Notes under the pieces: generated by a model
Told to the model about the DNA's origin: nothing
Seen by the model: only the letters and a program-made list of their open reading frames with translations
Databases searched by the model: none
In this document: one piece after another, positions 10,801 to 18,550 of the stretch
How positions within the stretch are numbered: position 1 is the first letter of the stretch
How the letters are laid out: each line of letters starts with the position of its first letter
Program-made: the position numbers and the translations under genes
Origin: Bryobacteraceae bacterium
GTDB lineage: Bacteria; Acidobacteriota; Terriglobia; Bryobacterales; Bryobacteraceae
DNA: 64,000 nt
Assembly (NCBI GenBank): GCA_947458745.1
Contig: CANGYQ010000002.1
Location: forward strand, 62,001-126,000
Direction of reading: 5' to 3'

Positions 10801-11629
10801 GGCCACCGTACTGGTTGCGGATCAGAATGTTGCGCGGGGCGATGGGGTTGCCGTTGGCATCACTGCCCTGGAAGTTGTTGAACCAGGTGTTGGCGTTGAG
10901 CACGGTGTTGCGGTGGAACTCAAACAGGCTGCCGTGCAGTTCGTTGGTGCCGGAGCGGGTGATCATCTGGATCTGGCCGCTGCCACGGCCGTATTCGGCG
11001 TCGGCCGGAGACGTGACGACGCGAAACTCCGCCACGCGATCGGTGGAGAGGAAGAAAGGCGTCGAGCGGCCCTGATTGATGCGGGCGTCCTGGATGTTGA
11101 CGCCATCCACTTGAATATTCAAGGTGCCGATGCGGGCCCCGCTGAAATAATCGCCAAAGGTGCCGGCCTGGGTGGTGGCGAAGATGATGGCGTTGCGGCT
11201 GGTGAGGGGGAGTTCGAGGATCTTCTTCTCGGTGAGCACACCACCAACGGTGGCCGTGGCGGCGGCGAGGTCGAGCTTGGATTCGGCCACCACTTCGATG
11301 CTCTGGCCGGCGACGGCCACTTCCAGCTTGAGGTCAATCGCCAGGCGCGCGCCGACATCCAATTGGATATTCTGCAGGATGCTGGTCTGAAATCCGGGAT
11401 GGGTCGCGGTGATGCGATACCGGCCGGTGTTCAGGGCCGGGAACGAATAGATGCCTTGGCCGTTGGTTTCCGCGCGGGTGTTGACGCCAGTGTTGGCATT
11501 GAGAATCTCCAGCTTGGCTCCAGCGACGATGGCACCGCTGGAATCCCGCACGGTGCCCGAAATCAAGCCGTCGGTGGACTGGGCAAACAGAAAAGGCATG
11601 GCCAGCAAGGCCAGCAGAACTCTACACAT
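7880..11629 (-). CDS. Oar-like TonB-dependent receptor with carboxypeptidase-regulatory domain
   Basis: 1,249 residues. The signal peptide ends LFA before QSTDG. A carboxypeptidase-regulatory-like domain follows (about 20-100, ISGTVRDSSGAIVAGAKLEI). Next is a plug-like region (about 125-230, LPLTSRNAIIFATTQAG and GRGSGQIQMITRSGTNELHG), then a long outer-membrane beta-barrel ending in the Phe-terminated strand VSGRLTF. Proteins of this kind are expanded in Acidobacteria and probably import large or complexed nutrients using TonB energy. The ligand is not predictable, and no SusD-like partner is adjacent. Confidence 0.9.
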   Translation of the reverse strand: MCRVLLALLAMPFLFAQSTDGLISGTVRDSSGAIVAGAKLEILNANTGVNTRAETNGQGIYSFPALNTGRYRITATHPGFQTSILQNIQLDVGARLAIDLKLEVAVAGQSIEVVAESKLDLAAATATVGGVLTEKKILELPLTSRNAIIFATTQAGTFGDYFSGARIGTLNIQVDGVNIQDARINQGRSTPFFLSTDRVAEFRVVTSPADAEYGRGSGQIQMITRSGTNELHGSLFEFHRNTVLNANTWFNNFQGSDANGNPIAPRNILIRNQYGGRVGGPVVLPKFYNGKNRTFFHFLWEAERIAQRNRVTRTVYTEPARRGIYRFFPGAQNANATANIPVVDFQGNPVAPRTATGPLSSVNVYSVDPLRSRPDPSGAVQQMLNLMPLPNVFNVGDGLNTAGYAWIQSARSRRDQYNVKIDHNFNDRHRLTFSWNREDSLSFNGFQSQRFPQAPGGNVDSPDNVYSLKFFSIIRPNLMNEFNVGVLRSRSRSLAPWEVPGGLDALPKINGRPYLIDLLTVTDPILVDNDPQGRISPNYQWSDTISWLKGKHNLRAGGGVWFVSSNGFNSFDVMPRVVLGNGIQPVQNMGNVVGLGVNRGGAENMLNNLAGSISTVSQAVNAPGGANPQFLPGEYKQRTWKNQEYFFFVKDDYRVSKNMTLNLGLRYEYFGVPYDPNGKTAGLAGGSAAIFGISGRDYSAMFRPGATGGALTQVELIGPGSANASRQLFRPDRNNFSPHIGLSWALPWLGANKTILRMGYSMGYERTALRLIDVVSGDQPGLRELVVQRPAAYTQLASLALPLAPNGRPLTTVPFSDRGQTVRGFDDNLRTPYVQNFNVSIQRSLPKSLLLDLRYVGNKGTRLMRTTNLNEVNVFENGILDAFVTVQRGGESPLLDQIFRPLRGNASGATFARTNATLQAALANNNVGTFANFINTQNVGGRNGGLLPAAGLPENFLVVNPQFSGAQLVGNYANSTYHSFQVDLSKRFASGISIQMNYTWAKALGEEEGAGQSLLDSYRTNRNRQLDKRQLSFGAPHVFRSNWIWNLPVGPKRRLLGGSSGVLGRVLENWQVGALFNAFAGTPMSWESELASFSQVSDDTSVDTVAGIARQGKVEKRGNGVFFYPGYTVGPDPQVRNLTTTGGVQQRSTLLSVFDSSGRPIATNPAPGTLGALQPRYFYGPGYFSFDLNLLKTFSIRERVQFQLGVTAENLTNTPIFDDPDTVINSPTFGQITSGSGTRIVIVSGRLTF

Positions 11630-11702
11630 CTATCTAATTTAGCGGGTGAGGCGGTCTGCTGCCACGGCTTGCCCGATAAATTTGCGACTGCTGGCGGGTG
11701 GC

Positions 11703-12830
11703 CTAGTTGAAGATATCCTTCATCCGGTCGAAGAAGCCTTTTTCGCGGGGCCGGTTGTCTTCGGGTACGGCGTCGCGGAGCTGTTCGAAGAGCTTGCGCT
11801 GTTCTTTGTTCAGCTTTTCGGGGATGCGGACGTGGACGCGGACGAAGAGGTCGCCGCGGCCGGACGAGTTGATGCGGGGCACGCCCAGGCCGCGCAGGCG
11901 GAACCGGGTGCCGGGCTGGGTACCTTCCGGGATCTTCACTTCGCGGATGCCGTCAAAGGTATCCACTTCGATGAGCGCCCCGAGGGCCGCTTGCGCGACG
12001 CTGATGGGCACCGTGCAGTGCAGGTCGTTTTCCTGCCGTTCAAAGAAGGCATGTTCCCGGACGCGGAGCACGACATAGAGATCACCCGCTGGGCCACCCG
12101 CGGTGGGGCTGGGCTGGCCTTCTCCGGTGACACGCATCTGGACGCCGGTATCGACGCCGGCGGGGATGCTGACTTTCAGCTTGCGGTCAGTCCGGAGGAA
12201 GCGCGAGCCTTTGCATTCTTTGCAAGGACGCCGGATCAGCTGACCGCTGCCGCCGCACTGGCCGCAGGTCTGCTGATAGGTCATGAAGCCCTGCGAGTAG
12301 CTGACGCGGCCGCGGCCACGGCAGGTGGGACACACCGTGAGGCCGTCCTCTTTTTCGGCTCCCGTGGCATCGCACTTAGGACAGGGCTGCATGCGGGGCA
12401 CGGAGATCTCTACCTGGGTGCCGCGGATGGAATCTTCGAAGCTGATCTCCAGCTCGTAGGAGAGATCCTCTCCGCGGCGCACGCGTTGGCGGCCACTGCG
12501 GGCACCGCCGCCGAAAAAGTCGCTGAACAGGTCGCCAAAGACATCCTGGAAATCGGTGAAGTTGTTCGGGTCGAACCCGGCCCCGCCCCCACCGCCACCG
12601 GCTCGCGCCAGACCGTCATGGCCATAGCGGTCATAGGCGGCGCGCTTTTGCGGATCGCTGAGGACGCTGTAGGCTTCCGCCGCTTCCTTGAACTTGTCCT
12701 CGGCCTCAGCACTGCCCGGATTGCGGTCCGGGTGGTACTTCATGGCCATCTTGCGATAGGCACCCTTCAGGGATTGATCATCCGCATCCCGAGCGACACC
12801 CAATACTTCGTAGTAATCCGTTTTCGCCAC
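11703..12830 (-). CDS. dnaJ: Chaperone DnaJ
   Basis: 375 residues, a full-length type I J-protein. The J domain has the HPD motif (KYHPDRNPG), then a Gly/Phe-rich linker. Four CxxCxGxG-type zinc-binding repeats follow (CPKCDATG, CPTCRGRG, CGQCGGSG, CKECKGSR), then the C-terminal substrate-binding domains. The start is GTG at 12830, four bases after the grpE stop. DnaJ delivers unfolded clients to DnaK and stimulates its ATPase. It is the last gene of hrcA-grpE-dnaJ; dnaK is not in the window. Confidence 0.97.
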   Translation of the reverse strand: MAKTDYYEVLGVARDADDQSLKGAYRKMAMKYHPDRNPGSAEAEDKFKEAAEAYSVLSDPQKRAAYDRYGHDGLARAGGGGGGAGFDPNNFTDFQDVFGDLFSDFFGGGARSGRQRVRRGEDLSYELEISFEDSIRGTQVEISVPRMQPCPKCDATGAEKEDGLTVCPTCRGRGRVSYSQGFMTYQQTCGQCGGSGQLIRRPCKECKGSRFLRTDRKLKVSIPAGVDTGVQMRVTGEGQPSPTAGGPAGDLYVVLRVREHAFFERQENDLHCTVPISVAQAALGALIEVDTFDGIREVKIPEGTQPGTRFRLRGLGVPRINSSGRGDLFVRVHVRIPEKLNKEQRKLFEQLRDAVPEDNRPREKGFFDRMKDIFN

Positions 12831-12834
12831 TTGC

Positions 12835-13359
12835 TTACCGGACCGCCACCTTCACCAGGGCCGGCCGCAGCAGGCGTCCCCGGAACTGATAGCCGCGCTG
12901 GAACTCCGAGAGGATGGTTTGATCTTCCGCTTCTTCGGTGGGCGTCATTTCGATGGCGTGATGGAGGTTAGGGTCAAACTTGGCGCCATCGGTGGAGATC
13001 GGCTCCAGCCCCTGCTTCTTCATCAGCTCAAACATCCGGTTGTAGATCAGCTCCACGCCTTTGACGAATTCCTTGTCGGTGGATTCCACCTTCAAGCCGC
13101 GCTCAAAGTCATCAAGCACGGGCAGCAATGCCTTCACGGTATCCATGGCGGCATATTCGCTGAACTCCAGACGCTCCCGCTCCGTGCGGCGGCGGAAGTT
13201 TTCAAACTCCGCGGTGCGGCGCAGCAGTTGCTCATAGAGATCGTTCTTCTCAAGCGCCAGCCGGTCCCGCTCTTCGGTCAGAGCAACCATGTCGGCGCCG
13301 GCATCGGAGCCTAATTCGGGCATATCCACAACATCCACCAATTTGTCCTGGGCGTCCAT
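12835..13359 (-). CDS. grpE: Nucleotide exchange factor GrpE
   Basis: 174 residues from the ATG at 13359, which has AGGAGG nine bases upstream; a longer start at 13395 lacks this. The N-terminal half is a long charged coiled coil (LTEERDRLALEKNDLYEQLL and FENFRRRTERERLEF). The C-terminal beta domain contains FDPNLHHAIEMTPTEE and GYQFRGRLLRPALVKVA. GrpE releases ADP from DnaK. It sits between hrcA and dnaJ. Confidence 0.95.
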   Translation of the reverse strand: MDAQDKLVDVVDMPELGSDAGADMVALTEERDRLALEKNDLYEQLLRRTAEFENFRRRTERERLEFSEYAAMDTVKALLPVLDDFERGLKVESTDKEFVKGVELIYNRMFELMKKQGLEPISTDGAKFDPNLHHAIEMTPTEEAEDQTILSEFQRGYQFRGRLLRPALVKVAVR

Positions 13360-13421
13360 TCCGGAGCCCTCCTGCTTATCTGTTTGCATGTTCAAGTTCG
13401 ATAGAAAACTACGGAGCGAGC

Positions 13422-14450
13422 TTAGGATGGTAGCGCTCGCAAGGCCTGCTGCATATGAACCACGGCTGAGAGAGCCTTGGCATAATCCATCCGCAACGGG
13501 CCCAGCACGGCCATCCGCGTGGCGGTTCCGCCGGGCTGTTCAATGGTGACGCCAATCAATGACAACTGGCTCATGGCCGGGTGCACGTCGGCCAGCCCGA
13601 CCTGCACGCCCAATTCATCCGAGTTCTTGTCGAGGAACCGGTCGAGGATCTCGATCAAGCGCTTTTTCTGTTCCAGGGTCCGGAAGATGTCGCGCATCGC
13701 CTCCCGGGTGAGGTGGAGGTCCACCCCGACGAGGTTGGAGGCGCCCCCAATGAAGACTTCCGCGTCGAGCGCCAAATCGAGCAGGCCATGGACGCGCAGT
13801 TCCATCAGGCGGCGCAACACGGTGTCGTAGGCAGCGCTTTCCAGTTCCAGACGGCGGGAAAGCTCGCGACGGACCACGGGGAGTTCCCAGCCGGAGAAAT
13901 TCTGGTTGAGGTAGTTCCGCAGGGTGACCAGTTCGCCATCGGCAGCCGGTTTCTCCAGTTCGATGACGCGGTTGTGGACGCGGCCGTCGCCGGTGACGAC
14001 AACGATGAGCAGCCGGTTGCCCGGGATGGCGACGAACTGCACTTCGCGCAAAATCTGCCCGGCTCCGGGGACCGAAGAGACGATGGCGACGTTGTGCGTC
14101 AGGTCGGTCAGGATTCGCGTGGAGCATTCGACGCGCTCTTCGACGCTTTGCGCGCGGCGCAGTTCGGTGCGCAGGCGCGAGAGTTCCGCACTGACGACGC
14201 GGACGGCCAGAGTCTTGACGTAGCTTTCAATGGCGCGTTCCGTGGGAATGCGGCCGGCGGAGGCGTGGGGTTGCGAGAGCAGGCCTTGATCGGCCAGATC
14301 CGCCATGACGTTGCGGATGGAGGCAGCGCTCAACTTCATGCGGCGCAGGCGCGCCAGGGTAAGCGAGCCGACGGGCTCCCCGGTGTGGATGTAAGACTCC
14401 ACGATCGAGTGCAAGATTCCCGCTTCCCGCGGAGAGAGAGTACTCGACAT
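13422..14450 (-). CDS. hrcA: Heat-inducible transcription repressor HrcA
   Basis: 342 residues from ATG 14450, with AGGAAGG just upstream; the frame stays open further but without HrcA similarity. It has an N-terminal winged helix (LSAASIRNVMADLADQGLL, then SQPHASAGRIPTERA) and GAF-like and C-terminal domains. HrcA represses class I heat-shock genes by binding CIRCE (TTAGCACTC-N9-GAGTGCTAA). I found no CIRCE element in the 186 bases upstream of this operon, so it may not be autoregulated here. CIRCE may instead lie before dnaK or groESL elsewhere. Confidence 0.95.
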   Translation of the reverse strand: MSSTLSPREAGILHSIVESYIHTGEPVGSLTLARLRRMKLSAASIRNVMADLADQGLLSQPHASAGRIPTERAIESYVKTLAVRVVSAELSRLRTELRRAQSVEERVECSTRILTDLTHNVAIVSSVPGAGQILREVQFVAIPGNRLLIVVVTGDGRVHNRVIELEKPAADGELVTLRNYLNQNFSGWELPVVRRELSRRLELESAAYDTVLRRLMELRVHGLLDLALDAEVFIGGASNLVGVDLHLTREAMRDIFRTLEQKKRLIEILDRFLDKNSDELGVQVGLADVHPAMSQLSLIGVTIEQPGGTATRMAVLGPLRMDYAKALSAVVHMQQALRALPS

Positions 14451-14636
14451 AACCTTCCTCAATTCTAGTCTAGCGTGGCGCGCGGTGGGTACAGCTTCAC
14501 GCGGGGCAACGTACGGGGCGGAAGGTACGTGCTTGTTTGGAGCCGTGGCGATAGCTTCCGGGGCGATGGTTGGGCCCAACGCGGCGTTGGCAGGTTTCGT
14601 GAATTTTCGCCGATCCATTGGCGTTAAACTGACGAA

Positions 14637-16907
14637 ATGGTTGTTTCCCTCCTGTCTCGTGCACTGCTGGCTGGTGCCCTTTGCTTTGGTCTCACCGTTG
14701 CTGCCCAGCCCGCCAAACGTCGACTGAAACTGGAAGATTTGCAGCGCATGAAGGATGTGCGGGATCCGGAAGTCTCGCCCGATGGCAAGTCGATCGCTTA
14801 TGTCGTCTCGCAGATTGACGTCAAGGCCGACAAGTCGAATTCGCATATCTGGATGGTGGACTCGGATGGCAGTAATGACCGGCAGGTGACCTTTAGCCAG
14901 GACAGCGAGTCCGCGCCGAAGTGGAGCCCAGATGGGAAGTTCCTATCGTTCACCTCCGGCCGCCCCGGCCCAGCCAAAGGGAGCCAGGTGTGGGTGATGG
15001 CGCGGCAGGGTGGCGAGGCGTATCAGCTGACCGACATCAAGGGCCGCCTGCAGGGCTACGAATGGTCACCGGATGCAAAGAAGTTGGCCATGATTGTGGG
15101 CGACCCCGATCCGGATGGCGAACCGGCCGGCCCGGGCGCGCCGCCCAAGACGCCGAAGCCGATCGTGATCGACCGCTACAAGTTTAAGCAGGACGTACAA
15201 GGGTATCTGCTCTCCGGCCGCCACAGCTACCTCTATTTGTTCGATGTGGCGACGAAGAAGCTGGAGCGCGTCACTACGCAGACTAAGTGGGATGAAGGCG
15301 CACCCTCCTGGTCGCCCGACGGCACGCGCATTGCTTTTCTGAGCAACCGCAACCCGGACCCGGATCGCGACCCGGTGTCGCAGTTGTTTGTGGTCGAAGC
15401 CCGCGCCGGGGCCACCGAGAAGCAAGTGGCCAAGCAGGCGGGCCGTGGCCGGTCTGGCGTGGAATGGAGCCCCGATGGGAAGCTGCTGGCCTTTACGGAG
15501 CCGGATGAGAAGAAGTGGGGCGCTTACAACATGGATCACCTGATGGTGGTTCCCGCTGATGGCAGCAGCGCACCGCGACGTTTGCCGGCACTGGAGGCAA
15601 TGGACCGCAGTGTGAACACGCCCCGCTTCTCCGCGGACGGCAAGTCAATCGACGTGCTGATGACCGATGACATGTCGGTCTATCCGGTGCGCGCCAAAGT
15701 GGATGGATCGAGCGCCGAACGCCTGATGGCGAAGCCGGTGGTGATCAGCGGCCCGTCGAGCGCGGGTGGCACGACGGCCGTGCTGACCGGCGGCGACACC
15801 AAGGCCACGGAGATCCATGTGCTCTCCGGTGGCGCGCTGCGTCAGGTGACGCATCAGAATGATGCCTTGATGGCGGAGCTGGATATTGCGAACACCGAAG
15901 AAGTGAAGGCGATCAGCAAGGATGGGACGGAAGTGCACAGCCTGCTGACCTACCCGGTGGGTTACGTGAAGGGCACCAAGGTACCGCTGCTGCTCCGCAT
16001 CCATGGCGGGCCGAACGGGCAGGACCAGCACCAGTTCTCAGCCGAGCGGCAGTATTTCGCTGCCCATGGCTATGCGGTGCTGGCGGTGAACTATCGTGGC
16101 AGTGCGGGCCGGGGCCAGAAGTTCTCGCGCGCCATTGCGGCGGACTGGGGCCACTACGAAGTGGACGACCTGATCGCCTCGGTCAATCAGGTGATCAAGA
16201 TGGGCGTGGCCGATCCCGACAAACTGGGCGTGGGTGGCTGGAGCTACGGCGGCATCTTGACCGACTACATCATCGCCACCGACACGCGCTTCAAAGCCGC
16301 CACCAGCGGCGCGGGCACGGCATTCACCGTCAGCTTCTACGGAACGGACCAGTACATCATCCAGTACGACTACGAGATCGGCCCGCCGTGGACGGCCAAG
16401 GGTTGGGATGCGTACGTGAAGCTCTCCTACCCCTTCCTGCATGCCGACCGGATCAAGACGCCCACGCTCTTCCTGGGCGGTGAGCGGGACTTCAACGTGC
16501 CGATCCAAGGCAGCCAGCAAATGTACCAGGCGCTCCGCAGCCTGGGCATCGACACGCAACTGATCATCTACCCCAACGAGTTCCACGGCATCAGCCGGCC
16601 CAGCTACCGCCGCGACATGATGGAGCGTTACCTGGCCTGGTACGACAAGTACATTTTGGGCAAGACGCCGCCGCCCACGCCCGCACCGAAGGCCGAGCCG
16701 GCCCCGGCCCCCGCCTCCGGCGCGCAGACAGCGGGCGGCAAGGACTCTCGGGCGAGTGCCGTCGATCTAGTCGGCGGCGCTTTGACCGTTCTTCACCGGG
16801 CGCACAATGCCGCCCGGGGTGCGGTAGGTGTGGCGAACGGCCTTCCATTGGGCTTCGCCATACTCGCCCATCTCGACCGTGCCTTCCAGCGTGTCACCCT
16901 TCAGTGA
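14637..16907 (+). CDS. S9 family prolyl-oligopeptidase-like peptidase, secreted
   Basis: 756 residues with a signal peptide ending TVAA before QPAKR. The N-terminal half is a WD40/TolB-like propeller (repeated SPDGK/SADGK turns such as VSPDGKSIAYVVSQ and WSPDGKLLAFTE). The C-terminal part is an alpha/beta hydrolase with the triad Ser536 (GWSYGG), Asp618 (GERDFNVP) and His650 (EFHGISRP). It probably degrades oligopeptides in the periplasm or outside. The catalytic domain ends near LGKTPPP. The last 47 codons, after a Pro/Ala-rich tail, run antisense into the neighbouring convergent gene; the overlap is 141 bases. Confidence 0.92.
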   Translation: MVVSLLSRALLAGALCFGLTVAAQPAKRRLKLEDLQRMKDVRDPEVSPDGKSIAYVVSQIDVKADKSNSHIWMVDSDGSNDRQVTFSQDSESAPKWSPDGKFLSFTSGRPGPAKGSQVWVMARQGGEAYQLTDIKGRLQGYEWSPDAKKLAMIVGDPDPDGEPAGPGAPPKTPKPIVIDRYKFKQDVQGYLLSGRHSYLYLFDVATKKLERVTTQTKWDEGAPSWSPDGTRIAFLSNRNPDPDRDPVSQLFVVEARAGATEKQVAKQAGRGRSGVEWSPDGKLLAFTEPDEKKWGAYNMDHLMVVPADGSSAPRRLPALEAMDRSVNTPRFSADGKSIDVLMTDDMSVYPVRAKVDGSSAERLMAKPVVISGPSSAGGTTAVLTGGDTKATEIHVLSGGALRQVTHQNDALMAELDIANTEEVKAISKDGTEVHSLLTYPVGYVKGTKVPLLLRIHGGPNGQDQHQFSAERQYFAAHGYAVLAVNYRGSAGRGQKFSRAIAADWGHYEVDDLIASVNQVIKMGVADPDKLGVGGWSYGGILTDYIIATDTRFKAATSGAGTAFTVSFYGTDQYIIQYDYEIGPPWTAKGWDAYVKLSYPFLHADRIKTPTLFLGGERDFNVPIQGSQQMYQALRSLGIDTQLIIYPNEFHGISRPSYRRDMMERYLAWYDKYILGKTPPPTPAPKAEPAPAPASGAQTAGGKDSRASAVDLVGGALTVLHRAHNAARGAVGVANGLPLGFAILAHLDRAFQRVTLQ

Positions 16908-18404
16908 CCCGGTGAAGTTGTAGCCCAGGCGGGTGCCTTCGATCTTGTGCGAACTGCGGAAGCGGACGTCGTTGCCGTTGACCGAACCCGTCAGGTCGCC
17001 CGCGAGGGTCTCGCCGCGGTGGGTGCCGACGAGGCGCTTGCCTTCCTGCTCAATGGCGAGGGAGTGTTTGGCGGTACCCAAGGAGAAACTGATCTCGACA
17101 TCCCACTGCCCGGCCAGCCCAGCGGGTGGCGCGGCGGAGACGGGCGGGTTCGAGAAGCGGGGCGGATTCGAGAGGATGGCGTGCAGACGGTCCGCCACCA
17201 CTTTGTCATCGCCCGGCATCATCATGTAGGGCGTGATCGATAGTGAGCTGGCCATGTTGTCGGGCCGCGCACCACTGGACCCGCCGACGACGATACGCGG
17301 TTCGCCATCCAGCATCAGCTTGGCCACTTCCCCGCCCGTGACGCCCAGCTTCGCGCCATCCCACTTGATGACCAGGCTGGGCGTGCGGTTGGACAAACCT
17401 TCCGGCTGCCGCACCTCAGTGGTGACACCGTTGACCTGCTTGGCGCGAGTGCCGATGGTGTCGAGCCAGGAGACCCAGCGCTTCCATTCGGCTTCGTGAT
17501 CGCGCTTGGTCCAGGCTTCGACGGCGGCCAGCATGCCCATCACTTCTTCCTTGCCCACCTTCAAGGAGCGGCCAAAAGCGTGATGGGGGGCGCTGTTCAG
17601 CCAAGCGGCCTGCACCAGTGCTTTGTCGCCCAACAGCAGCCCGGCGGTCTGGGGACCACGGATGCACTTGCCGCCGCTATAGGCCACCAGCGTCGCGCCG
17701 CGCTTCAGGTGGACATTGGGGAAGGTCAAAATCTCGGCGGCGGCATCCACCAGCAGCGGCACGTTGTGCCGCTTGGCTACCTCGGCCACCACCGCTGTAC
17801 CCAGCGGACCTTCGTCACCGGGACCGGCCAGGATGTAGCACATGGCCGTGCGCGCGTTGAAGGCGGCTTCCAGTTCGGCTTTGTTCCGCACTTCAATGAT
17901 CTTGACGCCCACCATGCGGATGGCATGGTCATAGACGTTGCGGGAGTACTCCGGGATGATGACTTCGTTCTTCAGGCCGGTCAGGTCCGGCAGCTTCTGC
18001 ATGCGTTCCGGGTTGGTGCCGGCGATGCAGGCGGCGGTGGCGTGCGTCATGGCGGCGGCGCAGCCGTTGCTCACCATACCCCACTCGGCGCCGGTGATCT
18101 CGGCCAGACGCTTGCCCACGGCCTCCATCAGTTCGTCCATCTGGACATAGCTGCGCGAAGCCTCTTCCATCGCCTTCTTCACTTCGGGCAGGGATTGCGA
18201 CCCGCTGATGATGGTGAAGGTGCCACGCGCGTTCACCACGGGGCGGACGCCGATGGCCTGGTAGAGGTTCTTCACCGCTTCGGCCGGAGCGGCCACCGCG
18301 CGCTGCAGCGCCCCACCCAAGGTGCCCGCAACGGCGGCCCAACCACCTTGACGGAACAGATCACGGCGGCTACCGCCCAGGAGCTTCGACATCGATGGAG
18401 CCAT
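16767..18404 (-). CDS. SelA-like PLP-dependent protein with Tat leader and C-terminal beta domain
   Basis: 545 residues. The Tat leader is RRDLFRQGGWAAVAGTLGG. A fold-type I PLP domain resembling the SelA / D-glucosaminate-6-phosphate ammonia-lyase group follows (about 45-400), with the probable Schiff-base Lys246 in YSGGKCIRGPQTAG and the aspartate region LLVDAAAEI. The last ~100 residues form a separate beta-rich domain (QWDVEISFSLGTAKHSLAIE). Export by Tat would fit a folded, cofactor-loaded enzyme. It is not true SelA, which is cytoplasmic and lacks the leader. The substrate is unknown. Confidence 0.85.
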   Translation of the reverse strand: MAPSMSKLLGGSRRDLFRQGGWAAVAGTLGGALQRAVAAPAEAVKNLYQAIGVRPVVNARGTFTIISGSQSLPEVKKAMEEASRSYVQMDELMEAVGKRLAEITGAEWGMVSNGCAAAMTHATAACIAGTNPERMQKLPDLTGLKNEVIIPEYSRNVYDHAIRMVGVKIIEVRNKAELEAAFNARTAMCYILAGPGDEGPLGTAVVAEVAKRHNVPLLVDAAAEILTFPNVHLKRGATLVAYSGGKCIRGPQTAGLLLGDKALVQAAWLNSAPHHAFGRSLKVGKEEVMGMLAAVEAWTKRDHEAEWKRWVSWLDTIGTRAKQVNGVTTEVRQPEGLSNRTPSLVIKWDGAKLGVTGGEVAKLMLDGEPRIVVGGSSGARPDNMASSLSITPYMMMPGDDKVVADRLHAILSNPPRFSNPPVSAAPPAGLAGQWDVEISFSLGTAKHSLAIEQEGKRLVGTHRGETLAGDLTGSVNGNDVRFRSSHKIEGTRLGYNFTGSLKGDTLEGTVEMGEYGEAQWKAVRHTYRTPGGIVRPVKNGQSAAD

Positions 18405-18486
18405 AGATCCAGCCTAGTCGATCAGGCACCGCATTGGGATGCTTGGGGGCAGGACTGGCACTCGGGTTGGCCGCGCTGGCACCAAC

Positions 18487-18526
18487 AAAAAACCGGCTGC
18501 GGTGGAGCGAACTCTCCGCAGCCGGG
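18487..18526 (-). terminator. Rho-independent terminator of the S8 protease gene
   Basis: A perfect 10-bp stem (CCGGCTGCGG at 18493-18502 with CCGCAGCCGG at 18516-18525) around a 13-base loop. On the minus strand it is followed by six T residues (18492 down to 18487). It lies 25 bases after the protease stop and before the SelA-like gene, so the two are separate transcripts. Confidence 0.85.
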
Positions 18527-18550
18527 TTGATGATGACCAGGGTCTCTCCG

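Noticed and set aside
11646-12971. A 441-codon open frame on the plus strand opposite dnaJ
   Set aside because: It lies antisense to a certain gene; long antisense frames are expected at this GC content and codon bias, and it has no recognisable domain.
14451-14636. CIRCE operator upstream of hrcA
   Set aside because: I looked for TTAGCACTC-N9-GAGTGCTAA and near matches and found none in this interval.
16767-18404. SelA-like gene taken as selenocysteine synthase supporting the selenoprotein
   Set aside because: It has a Tat leader and an extra C-terminal beta domain and belongs to the SelA-like ammonia-lyase/PLP group, not cytoplasmic SelA. It gives no direct support for Sec synthesis.
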